Shown: positions 18,581 through 29,715 of the stretch, one piece after another
Position numbering within the stretch: position 1 is the first letter of the stretch
How the letters are laid out: every line of letters starts with the position of its first letter
Source: Bacteroidota bacterium
GTDB taxonomy: Bacteria > Bacteroidota > Bacteroidia > Chitinophagales > LD1
Assembly: GCA_018267385.1 (NCBI GenBank)
Contig: JAFDYN010000008.1
Span: forward strand, 126,622 to 190,621
DNA: 64,000 nt
Direction: 5' to 3'
The notes under the pieces: generated by a model
Database searches by the model: none
What the model was told of the DNA's origin: nothing
What the model saw: only the letters and a program-made list of their open reading frames with translations
Program-made: the position numbers and the translations under genes

Positions 18581-18613
18581 AAAAACAAAGCCCCTTCCCG
18601 GATAGGAAAGGGG
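18581..18613 (-). terminator. probable terminator after DUF4295
   Basis: On the minus strand CCCCTTTCC pairs with GGGAAGGGG and is followed by CTTTGTTTTT. It would end the ribosomal protein transcript before ftsY. Confidence 0.55.
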
Positions 18614-18642
18614 TATATGTTTATAGGCTATACGCCATGGAT

Positions 18643-18807
18643 TTACTTTTCTTTCAGGTGCTCTTGTACCTTGTCCTTATGCACGATCTTCTCGAGGAAG
18701 CCATAAGAACCAGATTTGCCTTTTACGGCCTTGATCACACGTACATAATCCTTTGAGCCCACCTGAGCTGTACGGTCTGTCTTCGCGTTCTTTGATATCT
18801 TTGCCAT
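18643..18807 (-). CDS. DUF4295 small basic protein
   Basis: A 54-residue Lys-rich protein beginning MAKISKNAKTDRTAQVG, a DUF4295 member found almost only in Bacteroidota between rpmG and ftsY. Its role is unknown, but size, charge and place suggest a ribosome-associated protein. It lies 8 bp after rpmG in the same operon. Confidence 0.9.
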   Translation of the reverse strand: MAKISKNAKTDRTAQVGSKDYVRVIKAVKGKSGSYGFLEKIVHKDKVQEHLKEK

Positions 18808-18815
18808 TGCTTATC

Positions 18816-19004
18816 TTATTTGATTTCTTTGTGTACTGTTACTTTCTTCAGTATCGGGTTGTATTTCTTCAACTCGATCCTCTCCGTAGTATTCTTACGG
18901 TTTTTGTACGTGATGTAGCGGGATGTACCCGGCTGGCCACTGTCTTTATGCTCAGTGCACTCCAGTATCACCTGTATCCTGTTCTCTTTTCCTTTCTTAG
19001 CCAT
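18816..19004 (-). CDS. rpmG: 50S ribosomal protein L33
   Basis: A 62-residue ribosomal protein with the L33 patterns [12 protein letters not shown] and [22 protein letters not shown]. Only one Cys of the zinc ribbon form is present, so it is the zinc-independent type. It lies 31 bp downstream of rpmB. Confidence 0.97.
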   Translation of the reverse strand: MAKKGKENRIQVILECTEHKDSGQPGTSRYITYKNRKNTTERIELKKYNPILKKVTVHKEIK

Positions 19005-19035
19005 GATTCAGCTTATTGAGATTGCTTCTTTAAAA

Positions 19036-19278
19036 TTAGTTCATCTGGATCTCACCCTTACGGCTCAGTTCCTTGAGGTATGGGTAGAGGCCTTTCTTAT
19101 TGATAGTCCTGATCGCTTCAGTAGAGACCTTGAGGGTCACCCACTCGTCCAGCTCAGGTATGAAAAACCTTTTGGTCTTAATATTTGGCAGGAACTTCCT
19201 CTTAGTCTTCCTGTTAGAGTGGGAGACCTTGTGGCCGGACATTGGTCCTTTTCCTGTCAGATCGCAAAAACGTGCCAT
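19036..19278 (-). CDS. rpmB: 50S ribosomal protein L28
   Basis: An 80-residue L28 with CDLTGKGPMSGHKVSHSNRK near the N-terminus and the C-terminal VSTEAIRTINKKGL. It is the first gene of the rpmB-rpmG-DUF4295 transcript, driven by the promoter at 19311-19342. Confidence 0.97.
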   Translation of the reverse strand: MARFCDLTGKGPMSGHKVSHSNRKTKRKFLPNIKTKRFFIPELDEWVTLKVSTEAIRTINKKGLYPYLKELSRKGEIQMN

Positions 19279-19310
19279 GATTAGCTCTGTTATCGTTTAA
19301 AAATGGAGTG

Positions 19311-19342
19311 CAAATATGGGGATTTAAATTTAAAATCCCAAA
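19311..19342 (-). promoter_or_regulatory. probable rpmB promoter with a near-palindromic spacer
   Basis: On the minus strand TTTG (19342-19339) is followed after 20 bases by CATATTTG (19318-19311), one mismatch from TAnnTTTG. The spacer reads almost as a palindrome (GGGATTT ... AAATCCC), which could be an operator. Confidence 0.55.
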
Positions 19343-19464
19343 TGTTATTGAAAATGTGTAGAAGTTTAGAGAAATGCAGGGTGATCTGGAAATCAGGAAG
19401 ACAGGAAATCGGTTAAAATGCATTGCTATTCAAACAATTAGCCTATTCCCTGTTGGATCATGAT

Positions 19465-19794
19465 TTACACATCCGTCTTAGGTGCTATCTGTACTTTCAG
19501 CCCATCTATCTCCGGGTGGATCTTGATCTGGCAGCCCAGGCGGCTGTTCTTTTGCACGTGAAAGGCCTGGTCCAGCATATCCAGCTCTGCATCAGACTGC
19601 TCCGGCAGCTCATGGCCGCTCTCCACATACACCTGGCAGGAGGCACATAGCGCCATGCCGCCACAGGTACCCTCTACGCCCAGATTCTCCATGCGGCAGA
19701 TCTCCATCAGGTTCAGGTTCATATCTGTAGGGGCCTCTACAGTGTGCTCCAGGCCCGCGCGGTCGGTGATATATAGTGTGACAGTATCTTTCAT
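19465..19794 (-). CDS. 2Fe-2S ferredoxin, adrenodoxin type
   Basis: A 109-residue ferredoxin. Cluster ligands are visible as CGGMALCASC (Cx5Cx2C) and a later Cys in SRLGCQIKI, the pattern of Isc/adrenodoxin-type 2Fe-2S proteins. It transfers single electrons in the cytoplasm, for instance to iron-sulphur assembly or hydroxylases. It stands alone on the minus strand; the partner is not visible nearby. Confidence 0.92.
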   Translation of the reverse strand: MKDTVTLYITDRAGLEHTVEAPTDMNLNLMEICRMENLGVEGTCGGMALCASCQVYVESGHELPEQSDAELDMLDQAFHVQKNSRLGCQIKIHPEIDGLKVQIAPKTDV

Positions 19795-19954
19795 CAGTGG
19801 TCAGTATCTGGTAGAATGAGCGCCAAATGTACAGAATAATGCGTGGACAGGCCACCTCGCCCTCCTTATGATAAATGACAGGTAGCCGCATGACTCAGAT
19901 AGGTCAACAGCCGCCGGTCTCATCGTATTTTCACCACATCTAAAACCATATATC

Positions 19955-20494
19955 ATGAAGCAAACACTGGTCCTCCTCGCTCTGCTGGCGCTGCTCACGG
20001 GCTGCCAGACCTATACATTTGACAAAGCCCAGCCGCGCGACTCGGCAGCTATGCCGGCATTCCCGGATATACTGCAGGGCGCCTATGCCCACCGCTCGGG
20101 CCCGGAGCTGATGGAGATATCTGACAATGCCATCATCATCTCCAGCGTGGCACAGCAGGACTCCTTTACGCTCAAAGCTACCGAGCGGGACACGGTCTTT
20201 ACGATCTCTGATACAGCAGTGCTGAAGACCTACAAGGGTTACTACTTTATCAGCCGCTTTGTGAGAGACAGGTGGATGGTCTTCTCCATCAAACCGGAGA
20301 ATAATACCATCGTACTGGGCAAGATCACTGACTCCTCAGACATCGCGCGGCTGAAACAGCTCGCCCCTTATCACTGCGACTCTACCGGCTGCGTTTTTCG
20401 CCCCTCTCAGAAGCAGTTTATCAAGTATATCAAGGGAGATGGCTTTCGTGACCGCGACACATTTGACCGGGTCATAGTGCCCAACGCGCTCTGA
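19955..20494 (+). CDS. uncharacterised lipoprotein
   Basis: A 179-residue protein with a clear lipoprotein signal peptide (VLLALLALLTGC, Cys at residue 17). The mature part is mixed alpha/beta with no motif that I recognise, and two Cys near the C-terminus (YHCDSTGC) that could form a disulphide. It stands alone between ferredoxin and exonuclease III. No function is proposed. Confidence 0.75.
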   Translation: MKQTLVLLALLALLTGCQTYTFDKAQPRDSAAMPAFPDILQGAYAHRSGPELMEISDNAIIISSVAQQDSFTLKATERDTVFTISDTAVLKTYKGYYFISRFVRDRWMVFSIKPENNTIVLGKITDSSDIARLKQLAPYHCDSTGCVFRPSQKQFIKYIKGDGFRDRDTFDRVIVPNAL

Positions 20495-20665
20495 GGCATA
20501 CAGGCTAACGTAAAAGCTGGCTAGCTTGCTACAGGAAGACCAGTAAAGTCAATTTTTAGCCATAGGTTCTTTCCTTTCCTTGGGAGAGAAAAGATGCTGA
20601 AGGCAGATAGGTGAGGTGCTCTTTTTGGTACGATAGTTTGATACCTTTATATCAAAACTACGCGT

Positions 20666-21442
20666 ATGAGGATCGCTACCTATAATATCAATGGCGTGAA
20701 CGGCCACCTGCCTATCCTCCAGCGCTGGCTGGATGAGACCAAACCGGATGTGGCCTGCCTGCAGGAGCTCAAGGCGCCGCAGGAGAAGTTTCCCCTCGAT
20801 GCGATCTCGGAGCTGGGCTATCATGCCGTCTGGCATGGCCAGAAAAGCTGGAACGGGGTAGCCATTCTCTCCCGCAGCCCACATATACAGGAGGTGCGCC
20901 GCGCGCTGCCCGGCGATACGGAGGATGAGCACAGCCGCTATATAGAGGCCATCGTAGACGGCATACTCATAGCCTGTCTCTATCTGCCTAATGGCAACCC
21001 TGCCCCCGGCCCCAAGTTTGACTATAAGTTGTCCTGGTTTAAAAGGCTGCAGGCGCATGCCAAAGACCTGCTGAAGCAGGATGTACCTGTGGTGATGACA
21101 GGTGACTATAATGTAATGCCGGCGGACATAGATGTGTACAAGCCTGAGCGGTGGGTAGATGATGCGCTCTTCCGACCCGAGTCGCGCGAGGCCTGGCGCA
21201 AGCTCGTAGCTCTGGGCTGGACCGATGCGATACGCCATCTGCATCCTGATGAGGTGATCTATACCTTCTGGGACTACTTTCGCAATGCCTATGGCCGCAA
21301 TGCCGGCCTGCGCATAGACCACTTCCTGCTTAGCCCTCACCTGGTGCCACGCCTGCGCAAAGCAGGTGTAGACAAGCACGTCAGAGGCTGGGAGAAATCA
21401 AGCGACCACGCTCCGGTATGGATCGAGCTATCAGGCAAATAA
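20666..21442 (+). CDS. xth: exodeoxyribonuclease III / AP endonuclease
   Basis: A 258-residue endonuclease/exonuclease/phosphatase-fold enzyme. Motifs in order: ATYNINGVNGH, CLQELKAPQEKFP (metal-binding Glu), TGDYNVMPADIDVY, DYFRNAYGRNAGLRIDHFLLS and SDHAPVWIEL (catalytic Asp-His). It cuts at abasic sites and trims 3' ends in base excision repair. It converges on the minus-strand gene at 21495. Confidence 0.95.
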   Translation: MRIATYNINGVNGHLPILQRWLDETKPDVACLQELKAPQEKFPLDAISELGYHAVWHGQKSWNGVAILSRSPHIQEVRRALPGDTEDEHSRYIEAIVDGILIACLYLPNGNPAPGPKFDYKLSWFKRLQAHAKDLLKQDVPVVMTGDYNVMPADIDVYKPERWVDDALFRPESREAWRKLVALGWTDAIRHLHPDEVIYTFWDYFRNAYGRNAGLRIDHFLLSPHLVPRLRKAGVDKHVRGWEKSSDHAPVWIELSGK

Positions 21443-21468
21443 AAAAGCTCCGCGCCTGAGCGGGGAGC
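21441..21468 (-). terminator. intrinsic terminator
   Basis: On the minus strand GCTCCCCGC pairs with GCGGAGC and is followed by TTTTTT. It serves the gene at 21495-21962. Confidence 0.75.
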
Positions 21469-21494
21469 CTTCCGGGGTTCATTGGGTGAAGAGG

Positions 21495-21962
21495 TTATTT
21501 CAGATGGGTAGCTTTAGCGGCGTCGTACATGGCCTGGGCCTGTGCGAGCGTATAGGCGTCACCGTTTTTGGTGTCTTCTATCATCACATAGTCTTCACCC
21601 ATTTTCGCAGTATAAAAGAAGTGGTATTGAGCCTTGCCAAAGACCTCTGACTCATAGATACCACCCTCCGGCGCATCTACCACCCACTTTTTTAGTATGT
21701 TCACAGTGTTGCTTTTGATCTCAGCCTTGCGCTTAGTCACGTCGTATGGTTTGCTCATGGTATTGATGGTCATCTCAAAGCTTTTGCCCAGTGTGATCTG
21801 CACCTCACCGTATTTCTCTTTGGAGGTGGCACCGGCAGGAGCTTTGGTGATAAAAGGGAAACCCTCATTGCTGCTCAGGTCGAGGTCTTGCAGGGTGGTC
21901 GTTTGTGCATAGGATAAAGTGGCCGCGAAGAGTCCGAATGAAAGGACGAGGAGCTTTTTCAT
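21495..21962 (-). CDS. uncharacterised exported protein
   Basis: A 155-residue protein with a cleavable signal peptide (MKKLLVLSFGLFAATLSYAQ). The frame is open upstream, but ATG 21962 gives the signal peptide and was chosen. The mature domain contains KAEIKSNTVNILKKWVVDAPEGG and looks like a single small alpha/beta domain; I recognise no family. Probably periplasmic. Confidence 0.75.
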   Translation of the reverse strand: MKKLLVLSFGLFAATLSYAQTTTLQDLDLSSNEGFPFITKAPAGATSKEKYGEVQITLGKSFEMTINTMSKPYDVTKRKAEIKSNTVNILKKWVVDAPEGGIYESEVFGKAQYHFFYTAKMGEDYVMIEDTKNGDAYTLAQAQAMYDAAKATHLK

Positions 21963-22153
21963 GATAGATGTGTTTTGTTGTTGAGAATAAATACGGTGCA
22001 AGGATACACCGCGCGGCGGACCTGCGCCTCTCAACTTTAGGCCGGAAATCGGAAGCCTGACACTCCCACTTCACAGTTGTACCGCTTCCTTGCTCCAATT
22101 GGGGTATGGGACTGAGGGAATGCTTTTTGAGGCGGTAACCAAAACCAGACACC

Positions 22154-23164
22154 ATGAGTGAGAAACATACCATAGACCGTCGTACCGTATTAAAGAATCT
22201 TGGCCTCGGCATAGCTACGCTCGCTGTGCTGCCCGCTATCCCAGGCCCGGCCGCTGCCGGCAGCACTCCCGCCAATATGGCCAAAGAACTGGAAGACCCG
22301 ACTAAGAAATACCCTCGCCCACCCTTCAAAAGCCAGAAGCAGCCGTGGCCGGGACTAGTCTCCAAGATGGACCCGCGCCCCGATCATGGCGAGAAGAGCT
22401 ATGTAGGCTCAGGCCGCCTCACCGGGCGCAGGGCACTGATCACGGGAGGTGACTCAGGCATGGGCCGCGCGGCGGCTATCGCCTATGCGCGTGAGGGCGC
22501 TGATGTGGCTATCAACTACCTGCCGGCAGAGGAACCGGATGCACAGGAGGTGGTGGAGCTGATCCGCCAGGCCGGCCGCAAGGCAGTGGCCATACCCGGC
22601 GACCTGCGCGATGAGGCCTTCTGCAAGAAGATGGTGGAGACGGCTGTGAAAGAACTGGGCGGGCTGGACATATTAGTCAATAACGCCGGCCGCCAGCAGA
22701 CACGCCCTTCTATATTGGACATCACTACTGACGACTTTGACGCTACCATGAAGACAAATATCTATGCGCCCTTCTGGACGATCAAGGCCGCCCTGCCGCA
22801 TCTGAAGCCCGGCTCGGTGATCATCGGCACCGCCTCGGAGCAGGCCTATGACCCTTCGCCTGACCTATATGACTATGCCCAGACCAAAGCAGCTACTATG
22901 AACTATGTGAAGTCCCTGGCCAAACAACTAGCCCCCAAAGGTATCCGTGTGAACGGGGTAGCGCCTGGTCCCATATGGACACCACTTCAGGTGAGTGGCG
23001 GTGCCACCCAGGAGAAACTGGAGAAGTTTGGCGAGCAGACTCCCTTCAAGCGGCCGGGACAGCCGGCAGAGCTGGCCTCTATCTATGTACAGCTGGCAGA
23101 CCCCGGGGCGAGCTATGCCACTGGGCAGATCTATGGGTCGTCAGGTGGGGCCGGGCAGCCGTAG
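22154..23164 (+). CDS. SDR-family oxidoreductase with Tat signal
   Basis: A 336-residue short-chain dehydrogenase resembling YghA and general stress protein 39. The nucleotide-binding motif TGGDSGMGRA, NNAGRQQ and the catalytic YDYAQTKAA (Tyr and Lys) are intact. The N-terminus carries a twin-arginine pattern, DRRTVLKNLGLGIATLAVLP, ahead of an Ala-rich cleavage region, so the folded enzyme with its cofactor may be exported to the periplasm. The order with the exported catalase-peroxidase downstream suggests an envelope stress role, but the two are 490 bp apart. Confidence 0.9.
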   Translation: MSEKHTIDRRTVLKNLGLGIATLAVLPAIPGPAAAGSTPANMAKELEDPTKKYPRPPFKSQKQPWPGLVSKMDPRPDHGEKSYVGSGRLTGRRALITGGDSGMGRAAAIAYAREGADVAINYLPAEEPDAQEVVELIRQAGRKAVAIPGDLRDEAFCKKMVETAVKELGGLDILVNNAGRQQTRPSILDITTDDFDATMKTNIYAPFWTIKAALPHLKPGSVIIGTASEQAYDPSPDLYDYAQTKAATMNYVKSLAKQLAPKGIRVNGVAPGPIWTPLQVSGGATQEKLEKFGEQTPFKRPGQPAELASIYVQLADPGASYATGQIYGSSGGAGQP

Positions 23165-23168
23165 GGAG

Positions 23169-23298
23169 CAAGTTTTCCGACTATAGGAGGATATAGCAAG
23201 GACCAGCCTATGGGCTGCCCTTTTTGAGGTGTGAGAAATACTTTACATGCGAAAAGAATCTCAAGTCACCGGACTGAATACCAAGTTTTCCGACTATA
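23169..23298 (+). repeat. 17-bp direct repeat pair
   Basis: CAAGTTTTCCGACTATA occurs at 23169-23185 and identically at 23282-23298, 113 bp apart. Both copies lie downstream of the SDR gene. Confidence 0.8.
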
Positions 23299-23599
23299 AT
23301 AACAATAAATTACTAATAACCACATTTATAATATAATGATATAAATAAAATTAAACACCATTATTTTTATCAATCATATGCAGCGGTTTGACTCATCTCC
23401 CTTGCCTTTGCGTAAATAATATATAATCATCCAGCTATATGTAATAGCTAGACGCCCTCTCAGCGGAGGGAAAGCCTTAAAATCAAAAGTCCTTACTGAA
23501 GGCGAGGCGTATAGCTGTCCATAAGGACCGCCAACAATAGCAGTAGCATCAGATAGATTCTACCTATGACCTTATTGATATTATTGATTTTTTCAATTA

Positions 23600-25915
<2,316 letters not shown>

Positions 25916-25937
25916 TATTAAATCGATCAGATAATTA

Positions 25938-25985
25938 AAAGCCCTCTACGGTATATCATTACACTCGTAGAGGGCTTTGCCTTTT
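25938..25985 (+). terminator. katG terminator
   Basis: AAAGCCCTCTACG (25938-25950) pairs perfectly with CGTAGAGGGCTTT (25966-25978), followed by a T-containing tail. Confidence 0.85.
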
Positions 25986-26201
25986 CAGTTTGTCCAGTGC
26001 GCGGCTCAGTCAGTCCGCTATCTTTGCCTGGAGGCCCGTGGCTATGCACGCGATGCTCTGTCGGTCAGGGTGATCAACGATGGCGCAGACTTAAATAATC
26101 TCAGCTGAACCTGATTTGAATCTCATTCGCCTCTTGGTTTAAGGACCGGACCATTATCTCCTGACTCCACAATATTCTAAAGGCTTAAGAATGCGATCAG
26201 G

Positions 26202-26251
26202 GTTAAGCTGAAAGCTTAACATATTGGTAAGTCTAAGCTGGAAGCTTAGAC
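26202..26251. repeat. two REP-like hairpins in tandem
   Basis: GTTAAGC-TGAAA-GCTTAAC (26202-26220) and GTCTAAGCT-GGA-AGCTTAGAC (26231-26251) share the AAGCT(G)rAAGCTT heart. The second ends in the stop codon of the minus-strand lipoprotein gene. Confidence 0.7.
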
Positions 26252-26778
26252 TAGTGCGGGAAAATGGTATCCAGCGATTTGTCAAGTGTTTTACTCCTTC
26301 CTTTTCTAACTATCAGATCATTGATTGTCGCTCTTCTCAATTTATTCCATGTTCTTTCTGTAGAGTCCAAAGGGGAAATGTCTTTGTATATTTCGCCCTG
26401 ATTTTCGATGTAAATATCAAGAACATAATCACCGGGATAAGCTAATCTATAGAAATCGAATCTGACACCATAGAGAGATTGAGTTTCCCTGCTTACAAAC
26501 GCGATCGGCAAGTTTTTACAAAAGCTATCAACTTCTACACCTTTATAGCGTACTGTGCGAAACTTTCCGCCATAAACAATTTTCAGAAACGGTGTGCTAT
26601 CGGCTTGATATGAATCAGAATTTTCTGCTTGGATTTGGACTTGAAGTATATCTGTGCCGTAAATACCACCTTGCAAATCTTTTTTACTTGCTCCTGTACA
26701 TGAGTGTAAAAGCAACAAAGTGCTTAGTAAAAAAAACAAATCTGTTCCAAAACCTATTGAAATCTCGGTTTTCCTCAT
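26251..26778 (-). CDS. uncharacterised AT-rich lipoprotein
   Basis: A 175-residue protein with hydrophobic core FFLLSTLLLLHSC and a lipobox Cys at residue 27. The rest is polar with no recognised motif. Its codons are clearly more AT-rich than those of its neighbours, and it stands alone between katG and the VWA gene with REP-like hairpins at its 3' end. Both hint at lateral acquisition, but the evidence is only compositional. Confidence 0.65.
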   Translation of the reverse strand: MRKTEISIGFGTDLFFLLSTLLLLHSCTGASKKDLQGGIYGTDILQVQIQAENSDSYQADSTPFLKIVYGGKFRTVRYKGVEVDSFCKNLPIAFVSRETQSLYGVRFDFYRLAYPGDYVLDIYIENQGEIYKDISPLDSTERTWNKLRRATINDLIVRKGRSKTLDKSLDTIFPH

Positions 26779-26962
26779 CTAATAGTTTAAAAAGTTATAC
26801 CTGGTAAATTTCTTCCCACTTTTCTCTATAAAGATAAACTTTCAGTCTCGCTTATATTTCTTGTTTTGGAAAGTAAATATCGTGAGCCAAATTGGTTGGC
26901 AGGGAGATCCCTAAGGACATAGCCTCGTCTCTACCCCGGTCCGAAGGCCAAAGCTATTATCC

Positions 26963-29140
26963 ATGTATACCCCCTCCCCCATTTCCCCTATATTTACCAT
27001 CTTTACCGGCAACCTTAAATCAATCGCGTACTTGAATTCCGGCATCTCTTTCGCATATCCCTGGTGGTGTATCATCCTTTGTATCGCGCTGGGCGCGGCC
27101 TATGCGGCAGGGCTGTACTACAGAGACAGATCCTTTCGTCAGGATGGCGCGCGGCGGCCCTGGGCGCAGTGGGCCATGGCGGCCTTCCGCTTTCTGGCGG
27201 TGACCATACTGGCGGTGCTGCTGATGTCGCCCTTCATCCGCTACCGCAATACGAAGACCTACAAACCTATCGTAGCCATCCTGCAAGACAACAGCGAGTC
27301 GGTGCGGAATGGCTTCAAGGCCGGCGACTCTGCCGCCTATGTGAAAAAGCTGCAAGACCTGACCGACAAGCTCTCCGCTAAATATGATGTAGTGCCATAC
27401 ACCTTTGGCTCTGAGCTGAAGAAGTCTGATGCCTACAACTTTGGCGCAAAGGTGACCAACATATCCGATGCGATAGAGAATATCAACGACCTCTACTACA
27501 ATCAGAACCTCGGCGCAGTAGTGATAGCCTCTGACGGTATATATAACCAGGGCATCAATCCTGTATACAGCGCAGCCAAGTCTACCTACGCCATCTACTC
27601 CGTGGCGCTGGGCGATACAACGATACCCAAGGACCTGAAGTTTGGTAATGTCTACTACAACAAGATCACGTACCTGAATGACCAGTTTGCCGTGAGGGCT
27701 GATGTAGAGGCTACTTTCCTAAGTGGCAAAAATGCTACGCTGACCGTATCTGAAATAGATGGCGGCGTGAAGCAGCTCAGCCGCAAGGATATCATTATCG
27801 GTTCAGATGACTTTGATGCCTCGTTTGACTTTATCATACCAGCCGGCAAGGCGGGCATAGCGCACTACCAGCTCGCCCTGACCAACCTGCCCGGTGAGGT
27901 GACGTATAAGAACAATGTGAAGGACATCTTCGTAGAGGTGCTGGATGGCCGCCAGAAGATACTGATCGTAGCTGCCTCGCCGCACCCTGACATAGCTGCA
28001 CTGAAGCAGGCCATCGAGTCCAATAAGAACTATCAGCTGGATGTGGCCTACGCAGCAGACTTTGCCGGAAAGCTGAATGACTACAACCTGATCATCCTGC
28101 ATCAGCTGCCATCGGTCAACTATAATGCAGAAAACATCCTGGCGCAGGCCAAAGCGCAGAAAAAGTCAGTGCTCTTTGTAGTAGGCTCTGAGACCTCGCC
28201 ATCGGCACTGGCCAAGGCTGAAACAGCCCTGACCATAGCAGGCAATAGCAGCCGCCTGAACGATGTGACTGCCAAGGTGAGCAAGGACTTTAACCTCTTC
28301 ACCGTGTCAGACGCCACGCAGCAGGCTATTACGAAGTTCCCGCCAGTGCAGTGTTTCTTTGGCGAGTTTAAAGTGAATGGTGCCTCTCAGGTACTGCTCA
28401 CGCAGCGCATCAATAACGTGGAGACAGACTTCCCGCTGTGGATGTTTGCAGACCAGCTGGATAGCAAGATAGGCATCATAGCAGGTGAGGGCATCTGGCG
28501 CTGGCGCATGTATGACTACATGCAGAATAAGAATTTTGACGCCTTTGACGAGATCGTAAACAAGACGATACAATACCTGGCGGTGAAAGGCGACAAGCGG
28601 CCGTTCCGTGTGAACCTGCCGAAGAATATATTCCAGGATAATGAAGCGGTGACCTTTGATGCTCAGCTCTACAATGCTGCCTACGAGATGGTCAATACAC
28701 CTGACGTAGACCTGAAGCTGCGCAGCGAAGACGGCAAGGAATATCCGTTTAAGATGAACAAGACGGACAACTACTATACGCTAAATGCGGGCTTCCTGCC
28801 GGTAGGTACCTACTCTTACTCGGCTTCTGTCAAGCTCGGCACGAACAGCTATAAGGCCGATGGCAAATTCAGCATCTCTCCGCTACAACTGGAGGAGCTA
28901 CGCACCGTAGCCGATCACAAGGTGATGTACCAACTGGCCGCGCAACATGGCGGGCAGATGTACCACGCCAATGATTTTGACAAGATAGCAGATGACCTGC
29001 TGGCAAAGAATGTGCTGAAACCGGTGCTCTATGACACCTTCCTGACCGAGAGTGCTATCAACCTGAAATGGATATTCTTCCTCATCCTGCTGCTGCTCTC
29101 AGCGGAATGGTTCTTGAGGAAGTATCTGGGGGGATATTGA
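26963..29140 (+). CDS. membrane VWA-domain protein
   Basis: A 725-residue protein with two N-terminal transmembrane helices (residues about 33-50 and 68-86) and one C-terminal helix just before the end. The region from about 97 to 215 resembles a von Willebrand A domain, with a DxSxS metal site (LQDNSESV). After it come beta-rich repeats and a segment that resembles a type 1 glutamine amidotransferase-like fold. Such proteins are common in Bacteroidota and are held to be envelope proteins related to the Bat group. The partner is not visible. Confidence 0.75.
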   Translation: MYTPSPISPIFTIFTGNLKSIAYLNSGISFAYPWWCIILCIALGAAYAAGLYYRDRSFRQDGARRPWAQWAMAAFRFLAVTILAVLLMSPFIRYRNTKTYKPIVAILQDNSESVRNGFKAGDSAAYVKKLQDLTDKLSAKYDVVPYTFGSELKKSDAYNFGAKVTNISDAIENINDLYYNQNLGAVVIASDGIYNQGINPVYSAAKSTYAIYSVALGDTTIPKDLKFGNVYYNKITYLNDQFAVRADVEATFLSGKNATLTVSEIDGGVKQLSRKDIIIGSDDFDASFDFIIPAGKAGIAHYQLALTNLPGEVTYKNNVKDIFVEVLDGRQKILIVAASPHPDIAALKQAIESNKNYQLDVAYAADFAGKLNDYNLIILHQLPSVNYNAENILAQAKAQKKSVLFVVGSETSPSALAKAETALTIAGNSSRLNDVTAKVSKDFNLFTVSDATQQAITKFPPVQCFFGEFKVNGASQVLLTQRINNVETDFPLWMFADQLDSKIGIIAGEGIWRWRMYDYMQNKNFDAFDEIVNKTIQYLAVKGDKRPFRVNLPKNIFQDNEAVTFDAQLYNAAYEMVNTPDVDLKLRSEDGKEYPFKMNKTDNYYTLNAGFLPVGTYSYSASVKLGTNSYKADGKFSISPLQLEELRTVADHKVMYQLAAQHGGQMYHANDFDKIADDLLAKNVLKPVLYDTFLTESAINLKWIFFLILLLLSAEWFLRKYLGGY

Positions 29141-29143
29141 GCC

Positions 29144-29246
29144 AGTATTAAGTAATCAGTATTAAGTATTTAGACTAATACACTTAGTACCTCTGATTTC
29201 GTTTGCTGCATTTTATCTTAATACTAAATACTAACTACTAAATACC
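29144..29246. repeat. inverted pair of four-heptad repeats, empty form
   Basis: The left copy (29144-29171) reads AGTATTA, AGTAATC, AGTATTA, AGTATTT. The right copy, on the minus strand (29246-29219), reads GGTATTT, AGTAGTT, AGTATTT, AGTATTA. Both continue with AGA toward the 42-bp interior, which holds no gene. The left copy starts three bases after the VWA stop codon. Confidence 0.85.
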
Positions 29247-29252
29247 ACTCTC

Positions 29253-29501
29253 GTGAACTGGCGCTTCTACATATCGACCATCAAAAAAATACTGCAGCGC
29301 AATGGCTACCCGGCGCTGGCGGATGAGATCCTCATGGCGGAGGTCAATGCCGGCCGCAATGCCAATGCCATACTCAAAGAGGTGATCAGCAAGCTGGTCC
29401 AGTTCAGAGAGGGTGAGCAGGAGGCATACGGATATATCGTGTCAGAGTCGGAGGCGCTGATCCGCTTTGCCCGCACCTATGGCATAGAGCCAAACAATTG
29501 A
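29253..29501 (+). CDS. small uncharacterised protein
   Basis: An 82-residue, largely helical protein starting at GTG 29253, with no ATG near the N-terminus. It has no signal peptide or membrane segment. Codon use matches neighbouring genes, which supports it as real. It follows the VWA gene across the inverted repeat pair. The function is unknown. Confidence 0.6.
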   Translation: MNWRFYISTIKKILQRNGYPALADEILMAEVNAGRNANAILKEVISKLVQFREGEQEAYGYIVSESEALIRFARTYGIEPNN

Positions 29502-29715
29502 TTGTTAGCTAATTCAACAATAAACTTGTATCCGGCCCGTACAGTGGATAAGTGATTTCGCCGCCGTAATAAATGATTTAGGCTGACAATACCATGATTT
29601 TGCCGAAGGCGTACACCTTACTCCTTGTTTTCGGCGTATCTTTAGCATAGAGCAAGACCTGCCGATCCCCTGGTTATTATAGATTTAGCCACCCTATCCC
29701 CGAGCCCTCCTATAC

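Noticed and set aside
25985-26105. Gene remnant after katG (frame containing LEARGYARDALSVRVINDG)
   Set aside because: A short open stretch looks protein-like but I could not assign it to a family, and no start or continuation is present.
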